A stretch of 64,000 nt of DNA from Microbacterium profundi. GTDB taxonomy: Bacteria > Actinomycetota > Actinomycetes > Actinomycetales > Microbacteriaceae. The DNA is taken from assembly GCF_000763375.1 (NCBI RefSeq), contig NZ_JPSY01000002.1:310001-374000 (forward strand), read 5' to 3'. Positions 51,295-60,163 of the stretch are shown piece after piece (positions within the stretch are counted from its first letter, which is position 1; every line of letters starts with the position of its first letter). The translations under genes and the position numbers were made by a program. Under the pieces are notes generated by a model. That model searched no databases, had not been told where the DNA came from, and saw nothing but the letters and a program-made list of their open reading frames with translations.

Positions 51295-53061
51295 CTAGGA
51301 GATCAGCAGCAGCTGATGTCCTGACGAGACAGTCGCGCCGGCGGTCGCGTTGATGCCGCCGATGACGCCGTCCTTGTGCGCCTGCAGTGGCTGCTCCATC
51401 TTCATCGCCTCGAGCACGACCACCAGGTCGCCCTTGACGACCTGCTGGCCCTCTTCGACGGCGATTTTGATGACCGTGGCCTGCATGGGCGACTTCACAG
51501 CGTCGCCGGAGGCCCCGGCGGAGACCGACGTGGTGTGGCTGCGCCTGGACGGCGGCACGGCGGCCGGGCGGCCGGAGACACCGGAGGCGACGGCGACGCG
51601 ATCGGGCAGGCTGACCTCGAGACGCTTGCCTGCGACCTCGACGACCACGGTGTGGCGGCTCTCGGCCGGTGCCGGAGCATCCAGCTCGCCATCCCAGGCC
51701 GGGATGTCGTTGTCGAACTCGGTCTCGATCCAGCGCGTGAAGATGCCGAACGTGCCGTCCTCGGCGGTGAACGCGGGATCGCGCACGACCTTGCGGTGGA
51801 ACGGAAGCACGGTCGGGAGCCCGGCGACCTCGAACTCGTCGAGAGCGCGGCGGGCGCGCTCCAGCGCCTCGGCGCGGTCGCGACCGGTGACGATGATCTT
51901 CGCGAGCAGCGAGTCGAACGCTCCCGAGACGGCGTCGCCGGCTGTGACACCTGAGTCGAGGCGGATGCCTGGTCCGCCGAACGTCTTGAAGACGTGGATC
52001 GGACCGGGCTGGGGGAGGAACCCGCGACCGGGGTCCTCGCCGTTGATGCGGAACTCGAAGGAGTGGCCGTTCGGAGTCGGGTCGTCGTAGTCGATCGTCC
52101 CGCCGGCGGCGATGCGGAACTGCTCGCGCACCAGGTCGATGCCGGTGACCTCTTCGGAGACAGGGTGCTCGACCTGCAGTCGGGTGTTCACCTCGAGGAA
52201 CGACACGGTGCCGTCGGCGCCGATGAGGAACTCGCAGGTGCCGGCTCCGACGTAGCCGACCTCTCGCAGGATCGCCTTGGAGGACTCGTACAGCTGGCGG
52301 TTCTGCTCCTCGGTGAGGAAGGGCGCCGGTGCTTCTTCGACGAGCTTCTGGTGGCGGCGCTGCAGCGAGCAGTCGCGGGTGGAGATCACGACGACGTTGC
52401 CCTCGGCATCCGCCAGGCACTGCGTCTCGACGTGCCTGGGCTTGTCGAGGTACTTCTCGACGAAGCACTCGCCGCGACCGAAGGCCGCGACCGCCTCGCG
52501 GGTGGCCGATTCGAAGAGTTCGGCTACCTCGTCGAGTTCGCGGGCGACCTTGAGTCCTCGTCCGCCTCCGCCGTAGGCGGCCTTGATGGCGATCGGGAGG
52601 CCGAATTCCTTCGCGAACGCGACGACCTCGTCTGCGGACTCGACCGGCCCTGGTGTGCCCGGTGCGAGTGGGGCGCCCACCTTCTCGGCGACGTGGCGTG
52701 CGGTGACCTTGTCTCCGAGTGACTCGATCGCCTCGGGCGACGGACCGATCCAGATCATGCCTGCGCCGATCACAGCACGTGCGAACTCGGCGTTCTCGGC
52801 CAGGAAGCCGTAGCCGGGGTGGACGGCGTCGGCACCGGCACGACGAGCGACGGAGAGGATCTTGTCGATCTGGAGGTACGTGGTGGCACTGGTGTCGCCG
52901 TCGAGGGAGTACGCCTCGTCCGCGAGGCGGGTGTGCAGGGCATCCCGATCCTGGTCGGCGTAGACGGCGACGGAGCCGATCCCGGAATCACGAGCGGCGC
53001 GGATGATGCGTACGGCGATCTCGCCGCGGTTCGCGATGAGGACCTTGGCGATAGCAGGCAT
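51295..53061 (-). CDS. Acyl-CoA (acetyl/propionyl-CoA) carboxylase alpha subunit: biotin carboxylase-BCCP
   Basis: 588 aa. Biotin carboxylase domain: [20 protein letters not shown] at the N-terminus, [14 protein letters not shown], the ATP-grasp loop [29 protein letters not shown] and the [22 protein letters not shown] signature. The C-terminal biotinyl domain carries EAMKMEQPL, with the Lys biotinylated, near residue 555. It carboxylates biotin for malonyl- or methylmalonyl-CoA synthesis with the beta and epsilon subunits at 60-61.7 kb. ATG 53061 is the natural start ([13 protein letters not shown]); upstream in-frame codons are extension. Confidence 0.95.
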   Translation of the reverse strand: MPAIAKVLIANRGEIAVRIIRAARDSGIGSVAVYADQDRDALHTRLADEAYSLDGDTSATTYLQIDKILSVARRAGADAVHPGYGFLAENAEFARAVIGAGMIWIGPSPEAIESLGDKVTARHVAEKVGAPLAPGTPGPVESADEVVAFAKEFGLPIAIKAAYGGGGRGLKVARELDEVAELFESATREAVAAFGRGECFVEKYLDKPRHVETQCLADAEGNVVVISTRDCSLQRRHQKLVEEAPAPFLTEEQNRQLYESSKAILREVGYVGAGTCEFLIGADGTVSFLEVNTRLQVEHPVSEEVTGIDLVREQFRIAAGGTIDYDDPTPNGHSFEFRINGEDPGRGFLPQPGPIHVFKTFGGPGIRLDSGVTAGDAVSGAFDSLLAKIIVTGRDRAEALERARRALDEFEVAGLPTVLPFHRKVVRDPAFTAEDGTFGIFTRWIETEFDNDIPAWDGELDAPAPAESRHTVVVEVAGKRLEVSLPDRVAVASGVSGRPAAVPPSRRSHTTSVSAGASGDAVKSPMQATVIKIAVEEGQQVVKGDLVVVLEAMKMEQPLQAHKDGVIGGINATAGATVSSGHQLLLIS

Positions 53062-53139
53062 GAATGTCAGCCTAGCGAGATCGACCTCGATACTTTTGAC
53101 GACCCTCCACAAGAAACTCGCCAGAACATGGCGGGATCT

Positions 53140-53787
53140 CTACGACCACAGGTCCGTCCAGGTGACGCCCAGATCACCCACCAGCCGACGGATCGTCGAC
53201 AGCGACATGCCCACGACCGTGGAGGGATCGCCGTCGACGCGGGTGATGAACGCTCCGCCGAGGCTGTCGACGGTGAATGCGCCGGCGACATTCAGGGGCT
53301 CGCCGGTCGCCACGTATGCAGCTATCTCGTCGTCCGATATGTCTTCGGCGAAGGTGACGGATGCCTCGGCGATGGCGGTGGCTTCCCTCGGCGCCGTGCC
53401 CGGAGCGACGCGGAACACCGAGTGCCCCGAGTGCAGGATTCCAGTCGCGCCGCGCATCTCGTGCCACCGGCGCGTCGCTTCCTCCGGCGTGTAGGGCTTG
53501 CCGTACACGTGACCGCCCAGCTCGAACATGGAGTCGCCGCCGATCACGATCCCGTCGAAGCCGGGGTCTTCCGTCGCCAGGCGCTGTGCGACGTCGGCCG
53601 CCTTGGCGCGGGCGAGCAGCAGCACGAGGTCGGCAGGAGGCAGATCAGCGCCCCGCTCGGCCGCAGCCGCGGCGGCGATGGCATCCTCATTCGTCTCCGG
53701 AGAGAGTGTGAGCGGATCGATCCCCGCCTGACGCAGCAGCATGAGACGGGCGGGGGAGGTGGAAGCCAGGCAGACGCGCATGTCCAT
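53140..53787 (-). CDS. Maf-family nucleotide pyrophosphatase
   Basis: 215 aa. Maf proteins hydrolyse non-canonical or canonical NTPs (dTTP/UTP or m7GTP classes). The conserved N-terminus reads VCLASTSPARLMLLRQAGI, followed by the acidic site VIGGDSMFELGG, the loop KPYTPEEATRRWHEMRG, HSGHSVF and the C-terminal VVGMSLSTIRRLV. ATG 53787 lies 7 nt after AGGA; a GTG at 53790 and an ATG at 53781 are alternatives. It is divergent, with a 17-bp gap, from the trmA-like gene, and near the carboxylase alpha subunit, the order known in mycobacteria. Confidence 0.92.
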   Translation of the reverse strand: MDMRVCLASTSPARLMLLRQAGIDPLTLSPETNEDAIAAAAAAERGADLPPADLVLLLARAKAADVAQRLATEDPGFDGIVIGGDSMFELGGHVYGKPYTPEEATRRWHEMRGATGILHSGHSVFRVAPGTAPREATAIAEASVTFAEDISDDEIAAYVATGEPLNVAGAFTVDSLGGAFITRVDGDPSTVVGMSLSTIRRLVGDLGVTWTDLWS

Positions 53788-53804
53788 CACCGTATCCTGG
53801 AGGG

Positions 53805-55004
53805 ATGACTTCTTCTGCGGGCCAGACGCTCGACCTCGACATCACCGGCATCGCGCACGGTGGCACCTTCATCGCACGTCACGAAGGTCGCGTGGTGTTC
53901 GTCTCGGACGCGATTCCGGGCGAGCGTGTGCGCGCACGCGTCACCGACGGCGCCAAGTCGTCGTTCTGGCGGGCGGAGGCGCTCGAAGTGCTCGAGGAAT
54001 CGCCGCAGCGTCGTCCGCACGTGTGGAAGGAAGCCGACATCTCGCGTGATCCCGTCGATCGCGCAGGCGGCGCTGACCTCGGTCACATCGATCTGGCGCA
54101 CCAGCGCACGCTCAAGCGTCAGGTGCTCACCGAGGCGCTCGACAAGTTCGCAGGCTCCGGCCTCGAGGCTCCCGAGATCGCGGCGATCGATGACGGCGAC
54201 GGTACAGGGTGGCGCACGCGCGTCTCGCTGCATGTGGATGCCGATGGCGTGGTCGGGCCGTTCGCGGCTCGCAGCCACCGGGTGATCCCCGTGCAGTCGC
54301 ATCCGCTGGCACGTCGCCGCGTGGCGGCCGAGGCGCTCTCGCTCAAGAACGCCAAGCCCGGTCGCATCGACCTCGTACAGGATGCTGACGGCAACGTGCA
54401 CGTGATCCGTCGCCCGGAGCGGGGCAAGCGCCAGCCCTCGGAGGTCATCAAGGAGCAGGTCGGCGAGCGCACTTTCCGAGTGGATGCCGACGGATTCTGG
54501 CAGGTGCATGCGCGCGCCGCCGACACGCTCGACACGGCCGTTCGATCCGTCCTCGAGGGCCGGATCGACCCGGCAAAGACCCATCTCGACCTGTACGGCG
54601 GGGTCGGCCTCTTCGCAGCCTCTCTCGCCGAGCTCGGTGCGACAGATCTCGTCACTGTGGAATCGAGCCGCCGCGCCACTGAGCACGCGAAGCACAACCT
54701 CGATCCGTTCGACGTCGCCGCCGTCACCGATCGCGTCGACCGCTACCTGAGCGGGCTTCCCTCGGGGATGCAGGCGGGCACCGTCGTCCTTGATCCGCCG
54801 CGCGCCGGCGCCGGGCGCGCTGTCGTCGAGGGCGTGCACGCCCTCAGCCCCGACGCGATCGTCTACGTCGCATGCGACCCGGTCGCTCTGGCGCGTGACC
54901 TCGGCACGTTCCGCGATCTCGGGTGGAACGTCGAGTCCCTGCAGGGCTTCGACCTGTTCCCGCACTCGCACCATTTCGAGGTCATCGCGCTGCTCAGTCG
55001 GTGA
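53805..55004 (+). CDS. TrmA/RlmD-family RNA uridine methyltransferase (TRAM domain)
   Basis: 399 aa. An N-terminal TRAM domain (LDLDITGIAHGGTFIARHEGRVVFVSDAIPGE) is followed by a SAM-dependent class I methyltransferase: LYGGVGLFAASLAELGA, TVESSRRATEHAKHNL, VVLDPPRAGAGRAVVEG and the catalytic Cys motif VYVACDPVALARDLGTF. The iron-sulfur cysteines of RlmD are absent (the segment after the TRAM domain is Cys-free), as in many actinobacterial homologues. Expected to form 5-methyluridine in rRNA or tRNA; target not known. A GGAGGG site abuts ATG 53805. Confidence 0.92.
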   Translation: MTSSAGQTLDLDITGIAHGGTFIARHEGRVVFVSDAIPGERVRARVTDGAKSSFWRAEALEVLEESPQRRPHVWKEADISRDPVDRAGGADLGHIDLAHQRTLKRQVLTEALDKFAGSGLEAPEIAAIDDGDGTGWRTRVSLHVDADGVVGPFAARSHRVIPVQSHPLARRRVAAEALSLKNAKPGRIDLVQDADGNVHVIRRPERGKRQPSEVIKEQVGERTFRVDADGFWQVHARAADTLDTAVRSVLEGRIDPAKTHLDLYGGVGLFAASLAELGATDLVTVESSRRATEHAKHNLDPFDVAAVTDRVDRYLSGLPSGMQAGTVVLDPPRAGAGRAVVEGVHALSPDAIVYVACDPVALARDLGTFRDLGWNVESLQGFDLFPHSHHFEVIALLSR

Positions 55005-55032
55005 GTTCTCAGCAGATCGATAGGGTGGAGCA

Positions 55033-55695
55033 ATGAGCAGGGTCGCATTCATCGATGACCACGAGTCCGTTCGTCTGGGGCTCGAGCTCGCATGCGAACG
55101 CGACGGCGCGCAGACGGTCGTGTTCTCAGGCAGCACAGTCGGCTCGTATCTGGGATGGCGTGCTTCCACGGGCTCCGCTCCGGCTGACGTGGTCGTGCTC
55201 GATCTGACTCTCGGAGACGGCACCACCGTCACAGAGAATGTGAGGAGCCTGGTCTCCGACGGCGCCAGCGTCGTCATCCACAGCGTCGCCGACCGCCCGG
55301 CCGCCGTGCGAGAAGCGCTCGCAGCCGGCGCCGCGGGCGTCGTGAGCAAGTCCTCAGCGCTGGATGACGTGCTCGACGCGATCCGCACCGTCGCACGTGG
55401 CGACGCGCTCAACAATGTCGAATGGGCCAGCGCCGTCGAGGGCGACCGGGAGTTCGCAGACGCGCAGTTGTCGGTGCGCGAGCGCGAGGTGCTGCGCCTG
55501 TATGCGGCGGGGCTTCCGTTGAAGGTCGTTGCTGAGCGGCTCGGAGTCGCGTACTCCACAGCCAAGGAGAACATCACCCGTGTGCGCGTGAAGTACGTCG
55601 AGGTCGGCCGGCAGGCATCGACCAAGATCGACCTGCTGCGCCGCGCGATGGAGGACGGAATCGTGGCGGCCGACGGGGCCTCCAATGCAGGCTGA
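55033..55695 (+). CDS. NarL/LuxR-family response regulator
   Basis: 220 aa. Receiver domain with acidic pocket AFIDDHESVR, phospho-Asp in VVVLDLTLGDG near residue 55, and Lys in AAGAAGVVSKSSAL. The C-terminal LuxR helix-turn-helix is LSVREREVLRLYAAGLPLKVVAERLGVAYSTAKENITRVRVKY. It overlaps the start of the kinase gene by 11 bp, so the two are translated together. Because that kinase is interrupted by an insertion sequence, this regulator may now lack its partner or be phosphorylated by others. Start ATG 55033 follows GGTGGAG. Confidence 0.94.
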   Translation: MSRVAFIDDHESVRLGLELACERDGAQTVVFSGSTVGSYLGWRASTGSAPADVVVLDLTLGDGTTVTENVRSLVSDGASVVIHSVADRPAAVREALAAGAAGVVSKSSALDDVLDAIRTVARGDALNNVEWASAVEGDREFADAQLSVREREVLRLYAAGLPLKVVAERLGVAYSTAKENITRVRVKYVEVGRQASTKIDLLRRAMEDGIVAADGASNAG

Positions 55696-56197
55696 CACCG
55701 CCCTCAAGGACGCCTGGAGCCGGATTCCGTCCCTCGGGGCGGCAGAGACGGCGTTCGAGCGCTTCACTGGAAAGCGGATGGAACGCATCCTCGCGACAGT
55801 CGTGGCGATCGGCTCCGCCATGCTGGGGACGCAGGCGATGTTCGCAGCCATCGGTACCATGTCGTCCGGGACCTCGCCCGTCCACATCACGTTGCTCGTG
55901 ATCGTCTACATTCCGCTGATCGCGATGCTGGTGGCGTGCGTCATCGGCCGAGGGGTGCGCGTGGCCTCCGGCTCGTTCGCGGTCGCCTACCTCGTCGCGC
56001 TCGCGAGTTGGCCGCTCACCGTCGGGGCAGGTGACCATCGCGCGGTCAACCAGCCGTGGATCTTCTTCCTCGTCAACGTCGGCGTCGCGGCGGCCATGCT
56101 CGCCTTCCCGGTGCGGATCCAGATGCTCTGGGCTGTGGCGGTGCCGCTCGTCTACGGCTGTGTGCGCCTAGGTGCGTGGGTCAGATCCTTCCGTTAA
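55685..56197 (+). pseudogene. N-terminal part of a sensor histidine kinase, cut by an insertion sequence
   Basis: The first 162 codons (to CTA at 56168-56170) are the membrane sensor part of a NarL-type histidine kinase: about five hydrophobic helices, including ILATVVAIGSAMLGTQAMFAAIG, ITLLVIVYIPLIAMLVACVIG and WIFFLVNVGVAAAMLAFPV. Reading continues eight codons into the IS (GAWVRSFR) to a TAA at 56195. The rest of the gene resumes at 57899 in the same frame. Joining 56171 to 57900 gives codons CTA-GTG-GAG and a 411-aa intact protein. ATG 55685 overlaps the response-regulator gene. No function is expected for the fragment alone. Confidence 0.92.
56168..56171. repeat. CTAG target-site duplication, left copy
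   Basis: CTAG directly precedes the left end of the IS; an identical CTAG follows the right end at 57896-57899. A palindromic 4-bp target fits the IS1182-like element, and removing one copy with the IS restores the kinase frame. Confidence 0.85.
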
Positions 56198-57895
56198 CGC
56201 GCCGGGGTGAATCCGGTGGATAGCGCGGGGTGCTGGGAGAATCGATTCATGACGGTGACTGCCAGCCTGGAGGGTCTGTTCGAGGTCGAGCCGGGTGAGG
56301 CGCGGGCGCCGGGATCGGCTGCACCGGCGGGTGCGGGCAAGACGTTCCGTGGGTATGACCAGGGGCAGTGTTTCCTGCTCCCGCCGAGTCTGGATGACTG
56401 GCTGGACGAGGATGATGAGGCCCGGTTCATCTCCGAGGTCGTCGAAGAGCTCTTGGATCTGACGCCGGTCTACGCGTCGTACGCGTCCGCCTCGGGTGCG
56501 CCTCCGTATGACCCGCGGATGATGTTGAAGCTGCTGCTGTTCGCGTACGCGACGGGCGTGACCTCGTCTCGTGAGTTGGAGCGGCGCTGCAAGCGCGACA
56601 TCGCCTTCCGGTGGCTGTCGGGCAACCAGGCGCCCGACTACCGGTCGCTGGCCCGGTTTCGTCGGCGTCACCTGGATGCCCTGCCGGGGTTGTTCCTGCA
56701 GGTGCTGCGGGTCTGCGCGGAGGCGGGGCTGGTGCGGTTGGGGCGTGTCGCGCTGGATGGCACGAAGCTGGCTGCGAACGCGTCGCGGCATAAGGCGATG
56801 AGCTATGACCGGATCGTGCCGAAGATCGATCAGCTCCAAGCCGAGGTCGCTGCGCTGCTCGCCGAGGCGGAGGCGGTCGATGAGGCCGAGGATCAGCAGT
56901 TCGGCCAGGACCGGCGCGGGGACGAGGTCGCCCCGGAGCTGGCCCGCCGTGAGGGGCGCCTGGTAAAACTACGTGCCGCGAAGGACGCGATCGAGGCCGA
57001 CGCCGCCGAGAAGGCGGCAGCCGTAGCGCGGAAGAAGGCCGACGCCGCCGGTCAGCCCCCTGAGCAGGCCGACGCGGCCGTCGCGACTGCAGTGGACACG
57101 GCGGCGCCGAAGCCGAAAGCGCAACGCAATTTCACCGATCCTGAGGCGCGGATGATGAAGACGGTCCGCGGCTTCGATTACGCGTTCAACGCGCAGGCCG
57201 TTGTCGATGAGGGCCACCAGATCGTGTTGAGCGCCGAGGTCACCCAGCAGGCCACCGATATCCAGCAGTTCGTCCCGATGGCCGAGCAGACCCTACGGAA
57301 CCTCGATGCGGCAGGAATCGAGCGTTCCCCAGAGGTCGTCCTCGCTGACGCGGGCTACTGCTCGGAAGCCAACCTCGAAGCCGCCGACGATCTGGACGCA
57401 CAGGTGTTGATCGCGACGGGACGGCAACGTCACGGCGAGAGCTTCCCTACCGCCGGCGCCCCGGACCCGGCCCCAGAGGACGCGAGCCGGCGGGAGCGGA
57501 TGGCGCACGCGCTGCGCACCGAGCAGGGCCGCACCGACTACGCGCGCCGCAAAGCCATCGTTGAACCCGCGTTCGGGCAGATGAAGACCCGGCAAAACGC
57601 CGGACAGCTCCGGCTACGCGGACTCGCCGGCGCCCAAGGCGAATGGCTACTCCACACGATCTGCCACAACCTCCGCAAGCTCCGCGTCGCTACAGCCGCC
57701 GGGCTGGCGCCCGCATAGGCCTCCCCAGGGGTCCCGGGGCGTCACAGCACGCACCGACAGTCGCCACGAGCCCCTCGCCGTGCGATCCCGCACGCTCTCA
57801 CACCGCAACGGCCCGCCCGTTCCCGTTCGCGACCGTCAGCGCGCGATGCCAGAGTCAACGCCGCGCGCCACGCCACCCGATTCTGACCCGCGCAC
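56172..57895 (+). mobile_element. IS1182-family-like insertion sequence, complete, 1,724 bp
   Basis: The element is bounded by imperfect terminal inverted repeats: left GTGCGTGGGTCAGA (56172-56185) and right complement GTGCGCGGGTCAGA (57895-57882), 13 of 14 matching. It holds one transposase gene reading left to right and about 177 bp of noncoding right end. Flanking CTAG direct repeats are intact. It sits inside a sensor kinase gene. Ends, duplication and open transposase suggest a recent, possibly active copy. Family assignment comes from transposase motifs seen by eye. Confidence 0.88.
56249..57718 (+). CDS. IS1182-family-like DDE transposase
   Basis: 489 aa. Starts with a short variable region and the DUF772 domain (about 35-150: YASYASASGAPPYDPRMMLKLLLFAYATGVTSSRELERRCKRDIAFRWLSGN, in part). 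The DDE residues are placed in VALDGTKLAANASRHKAMSYDR (first Asp), PEVVLADAGYCSEANL (second Asp) and KAIVEPAFGQMKTRQNAG (Glu). A Glu/Ala-rich helical insert lies between the first two. ATG 56249 has GGGAGA nine bases upstream; an earlier in-frame GTG at 56207 lacks a site. The C-terminal part uses more C-ended codons and CGG/CGC mixes than host genes. Confidence 0.92.
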   Translation: MTVTASLEGLFEVEPGEARAPGSAAPAGAGKTFRGYDQGQCFLLPPSLDDWLDEDDEARFISEVVEELLDLTPVYASYASASGAPPYDPRMMLKLLLFAYATGVTSSRELERRCKRDIAFRWLSGNQAPDYRSLARFRRRHLDALPGLFLQVLRVCAEAGLVRLGRVALDGTKLAANASRHKAMSYDRIVPKIDQLQAEVAALLAEAEAVDEAEDQQFGQDRRGDEVAPELARREGRLVKLRAAKDAIEADAAEKAAAVARKKADAAGQPPEQADAAVATAVDTAAPKPKAQRNFTDPEARMMKTVRGFDYAFNAQAVVDEGHQIVLSAEVTQQATDIQQFVPMAEQTLRNLDAAGIERSPEVVLADAGYCSEANLEAADDLDAQVLIATGRQRHGESFPTAGAPDPAPEDASRRERMAHALRTEQGRTDYARRKAIVEPAFGQMKTRQNAGQLRLRGLAGAQGEWLLHTICHNLRKLRVATAAGLAPA

Positions 57896-57898
57896 CTA

Positions 57899-58648
57899 GT
57901 GGAGGGCGAGTTCGCCGGATCTGTCTGGACTCTGACGGCATTCGACGTCTCGTTCACGCTGATCCTCGGCATCGTCATCCTGTCGCTGGGATGGATGTTC
58001 CGCTCCGTCGCCGCCGGAGTGGACGACGCGCGCGGACGGGCCGTCGCCTCGTATGCCGGGGCGGCCGCTGCTGCCGCCGCCGAGGAGGAGCGTGTCGCGA
58101 TGGCAGCGCTCATGCATGACAGCGTGCTCGCGGCACTGATCGCCGCCGAGCGTGCGGACAGCGATCGCGCGCGAGACCTCGCCGTCGCCATGGCGCGTGA
58201 GGCGCTGACACGGCTCGCCAACACCGAGGCGGCCGTGGCTCAAGAGGGGAGCGACGAGCCGGTCGGTACCGCACAGATCGTGATCGAGCTGCGGCGCGCG
58301 CTCTCCGAACGCGGAGCGGACGCGATCGTCGAGGAGCGCGGCGGATCCGGCCTCATACCCGGTCGCGCGGCCCGTGCTCTGGTTCTCGCCGCTCGTCAAG
58401 CCGTCGGAAACGCGGTCACCCACGCACACGGACGCGGACTGCATCTCATCGTGGAGGGCCACGGCGACGACGGACTCACGGTGACGGTCATGGACACCGG
58501 AGGCGGATTCGACATGGACACGGTCGGCGAGGACCGGCTCGGCATCCGCGCGTCGATCATCGCCAGGATGGCGGGTGTCGCGGGCACGGCCACGATCGAC
58601 TCCGACGGTGAGGGCACCACTGTGGTGCTGGGTTGGATGCGCGAATGA
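57899..58648 (+). pseudogene. C-terminal part of the split histidine kinase (DHp and ATPase domains)
   Basis: 249 codons from the GTG that includes the G of the right CTAG. It begins with the last membrane helix (FDVSFTLILGIVILSLGWMF), then the DHp helix MAALMHDSVLAALIAAERA with the phosphoacceptor His, and an ATPase domain with AARQAVGNAVTHAHGRGLHL (N-box), VMDTGGGFDMDTV (G1) and DRLGIRASIIARMAG (G2). Catalytic residues look intact, so the damage is only the insertion. No ribosome site precedes the GTG, so expression is unlikely unless the IS end drives it. The stop overlaps the next gene (ATGA, 58645-58648). Confidence 0.9.
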
Positions 58649-59649
58649 ACCGCTCGGTCCGCAGCGTCGCGACCTCGCTCGCGATAGGTTTCGCCGTGTA
58701 CTTCGCGGCGCGCGCCGTGTGGTGGACCGTGCAGCCGACTGCTCCGCTGCTGATGGTGGCGGCGATCCTGCTGTATCTCGTCGTCGTGGTGACGACGGTG
58801 CTGCTGGAGGCGCCGGCGGGGCCGCAACTGCCACGGTGGTGGGGTGTGGTCGCAGTGGTCGTCGCCGCGGTGATCCCGGCGATGGTGAGCGAATCACTGA
58901 GTCCCGCTCACCGGACGGCGCCGTTCGCGACCTGGTACATCGGCGCCGTCGGTCTGCTCGCGGTGGTGTGCATCGTGCGGAGAAGGGCGATCGCGGGCTG
59001 GCTGGTGCTCGCTGCGCTCACGGTGTCGTCCGCGGTGTGCATCGGTCCGTTCGTCGCACTCGAACTCGGACTGGTCGGATCGGTGATGTGGACGGTGGTG
59101 GCGCAGCTGCTGGTGCTGTTCTGGGATCGTGCCGTGCACGACACCGAGCATCTGGCGGACATCCAGCAGGCGGTGTCGGCGTGGCATGCCACTCAGCTGG
59201 TGCGCCAGCGTGAGCGTCGCGTCCGTGTGAAGTACGCGCTGGCGGTCGCCGGTCCCGTGCTGACCAGGACTGTCGCCGCACGTGGCCTGCTCACGGATGA
59301 GGATCGTCTGGAGGCGCGGCTCGCCGAGGGGCGGCTGCGCGACGAGCTGCGCGGTGCGAGTCTGCTCAATGACGCTGTGCGCGAGGCTATCCAGCAGGCG
59401 CGGTTGCGTGGAGCCGCAGTGACGGTGTTCGACGAGGGCGGGCTGGACGAGCTCGATGAGGATCGTCGGGCTGAGATCCGTGATGAACTCGCGCGCGTCC
59501 TGATGAGCGCGGAAGCAGGTCGTGTGATCATCCGCGCTGCTCGAGACCCGCAGACGGCCGTGACCGTCGTCGGACGATCCGGCTCCGGTGATTCCTCGGA
59601 CGAGGACTCCGTCGGACTGTGGCACGAGATTCCGCGCGAGCGCGAATGA
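58645..59649 (+). CDS. Kinase-associated membrane protein of the NarL-type locus
   Basis: 334 aa. N-terminal half: six hydrophobic helices (residues 8-160, e.g. PLLMVAAILLYLVVVVTTVLLEA). C-terminal half: long charged helices (QQAVSAWHATQLVRQRERRVRVKYALAVAGPVL, then LADE-rich segments) and a beta-rich end AGRVIIRAARDPQTAVTVVGRSGSG. The overall layout mirrors the neighbouring kinase, but no H-box or ATP-binding G-boxes are seen, so it may be a degenerate kinase or an accessory sensor. ATG 58645 overlaps the kinase stop. Function unknown. It ends at a strong terminator. Confidence 0.75.
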   Translation: MNRSVRSVATSLAIGFAVYFAARAVWWTVQPTAPLLMVAAILLYLVVVVTTVLLEAPAGPQLPRWWGVVAVVVAAVIPAMVSESLSPAHRTAPFATWYIGAVGLLAVVCIVRRRAIAGWLVLAALTVSSAVCIGPFVALELGLVGSVMWTVVAQLLVLFWDRAVHDTEHLADIQQAVSAWHATQLVRQRERRVRVKYALAVAGPVLTRTVAARGLLTDEDRLEARLAEGRLRDELRGASLLNDAVREAIQQARLRGAAVTVFDEGGLDELDEDRRAEIRDELARVLMSAEAGRVIIRAARDPQTAVTVVGRSGSGDSSDEDSVGLWHEIPRERE

Positions 59650-59659
59650 GGTGAGATGG

Positions 59660-59690
59660 GCGAGGGGCGGCGAAGCCGCCCGCCCCTCGC
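59660..59690 (+). terminator. Hairpin terminator ending the two-component locus
   Basis: An 11-bp perfect stem GCGAGGGGCGG/CCGCCCCTCGC (59660-59670, 59680-59690) with a 9-nt loop that can also pair inside; it lies 11 bp after the TGA. Confidence 0.8.
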
Positions 59691-59896
59691 CAGTTGCGAT
59701 TCAGTTACCCGAAAACTGACCGCAGATGGTCGATCACCGTCTGCCTACCCTGGAGCAGAGAGACCGACCGAACGCGAAGCGTTGATCCAATTCTGCTGCG
59801 GCGCGCACGGCTTGTCTGTAGGTATTTTGGGGGACAAGCGATTTCGGGCCCGACCTCGTCGAACGCGCACGCTCGAGCTCATCGAACGCGCAGCCG
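59691..59896. other. Intergenic region with no recognised gene
   Basis: 206 bp between the terminator and the end of the carboxylase epsilon gene. It contains CAGTT-ACCCGAA-AACTG (short inverted repeat, starting near 59702) and a T/G-rich stretch near 59820 (GTATTTTGGGGG). No coding frame with a ribosome site, no tRNA and no clear promoter was found. Confidence 0.5.
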
Positions 59897-60163
59897 TCAG
59901 CCCGAGAATCGTCCCCAGGGGATGTCGCGGCGCAGAGGTTCGCGCAGCGGTCGCTGTGTGCGCCGCCACGCCGAGCTGCGAGGTTCTTCGGCGACAGCAT
60001 CCGCCGACTCGGTCGCATAGGCGTCGCCGACCACAGCCATGAGAGCCGCGAGTTCTTCTTCGTTGGCGGTGCCGCGGATGATCCGCACGTCGGCTGCGCT
60101 CTGCGCTGCCGCGCTGTCGCGGGCCGGACTCTCGTCGCCTGAGGGCTGTTGCGATGTGGTCAC
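59897..60163 (-). CDS. Acyl-CoA carboxylase epsilon subunit
   Basis: 88 aa small actinobacterial carboxylase subunit. The recognisable core is [24 protein letters not shown] in the middle and [25 protein letters not shown] at the C-terminus, typical of AccE-like proteins that bridge alpha and beta subunits. The N-terminal 25 residues are disordered and Ser/Ala-rich. GTG 60163 overlaps the beta-subunit stop (GTGA, 60160-60163). Confidence 0.88.
   Translation of the reverse strand: MTTSQQPSGDESPARDSAAAQSAADVRIIRGTANEEELAALMAVVGDAYATESADAVAEEPRSSAWRRTQRPLREPLRRDIPWGRFSG

Noticed and set aside
53787-55685. 632-codon minus-strand frame opposite the methyltransferase and response regulator genes
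   Set aside because: It spans two well-supported plus-strand genes, shows low-complexity Ser/Arg/Asp composition, and has no ribosome site or motif.
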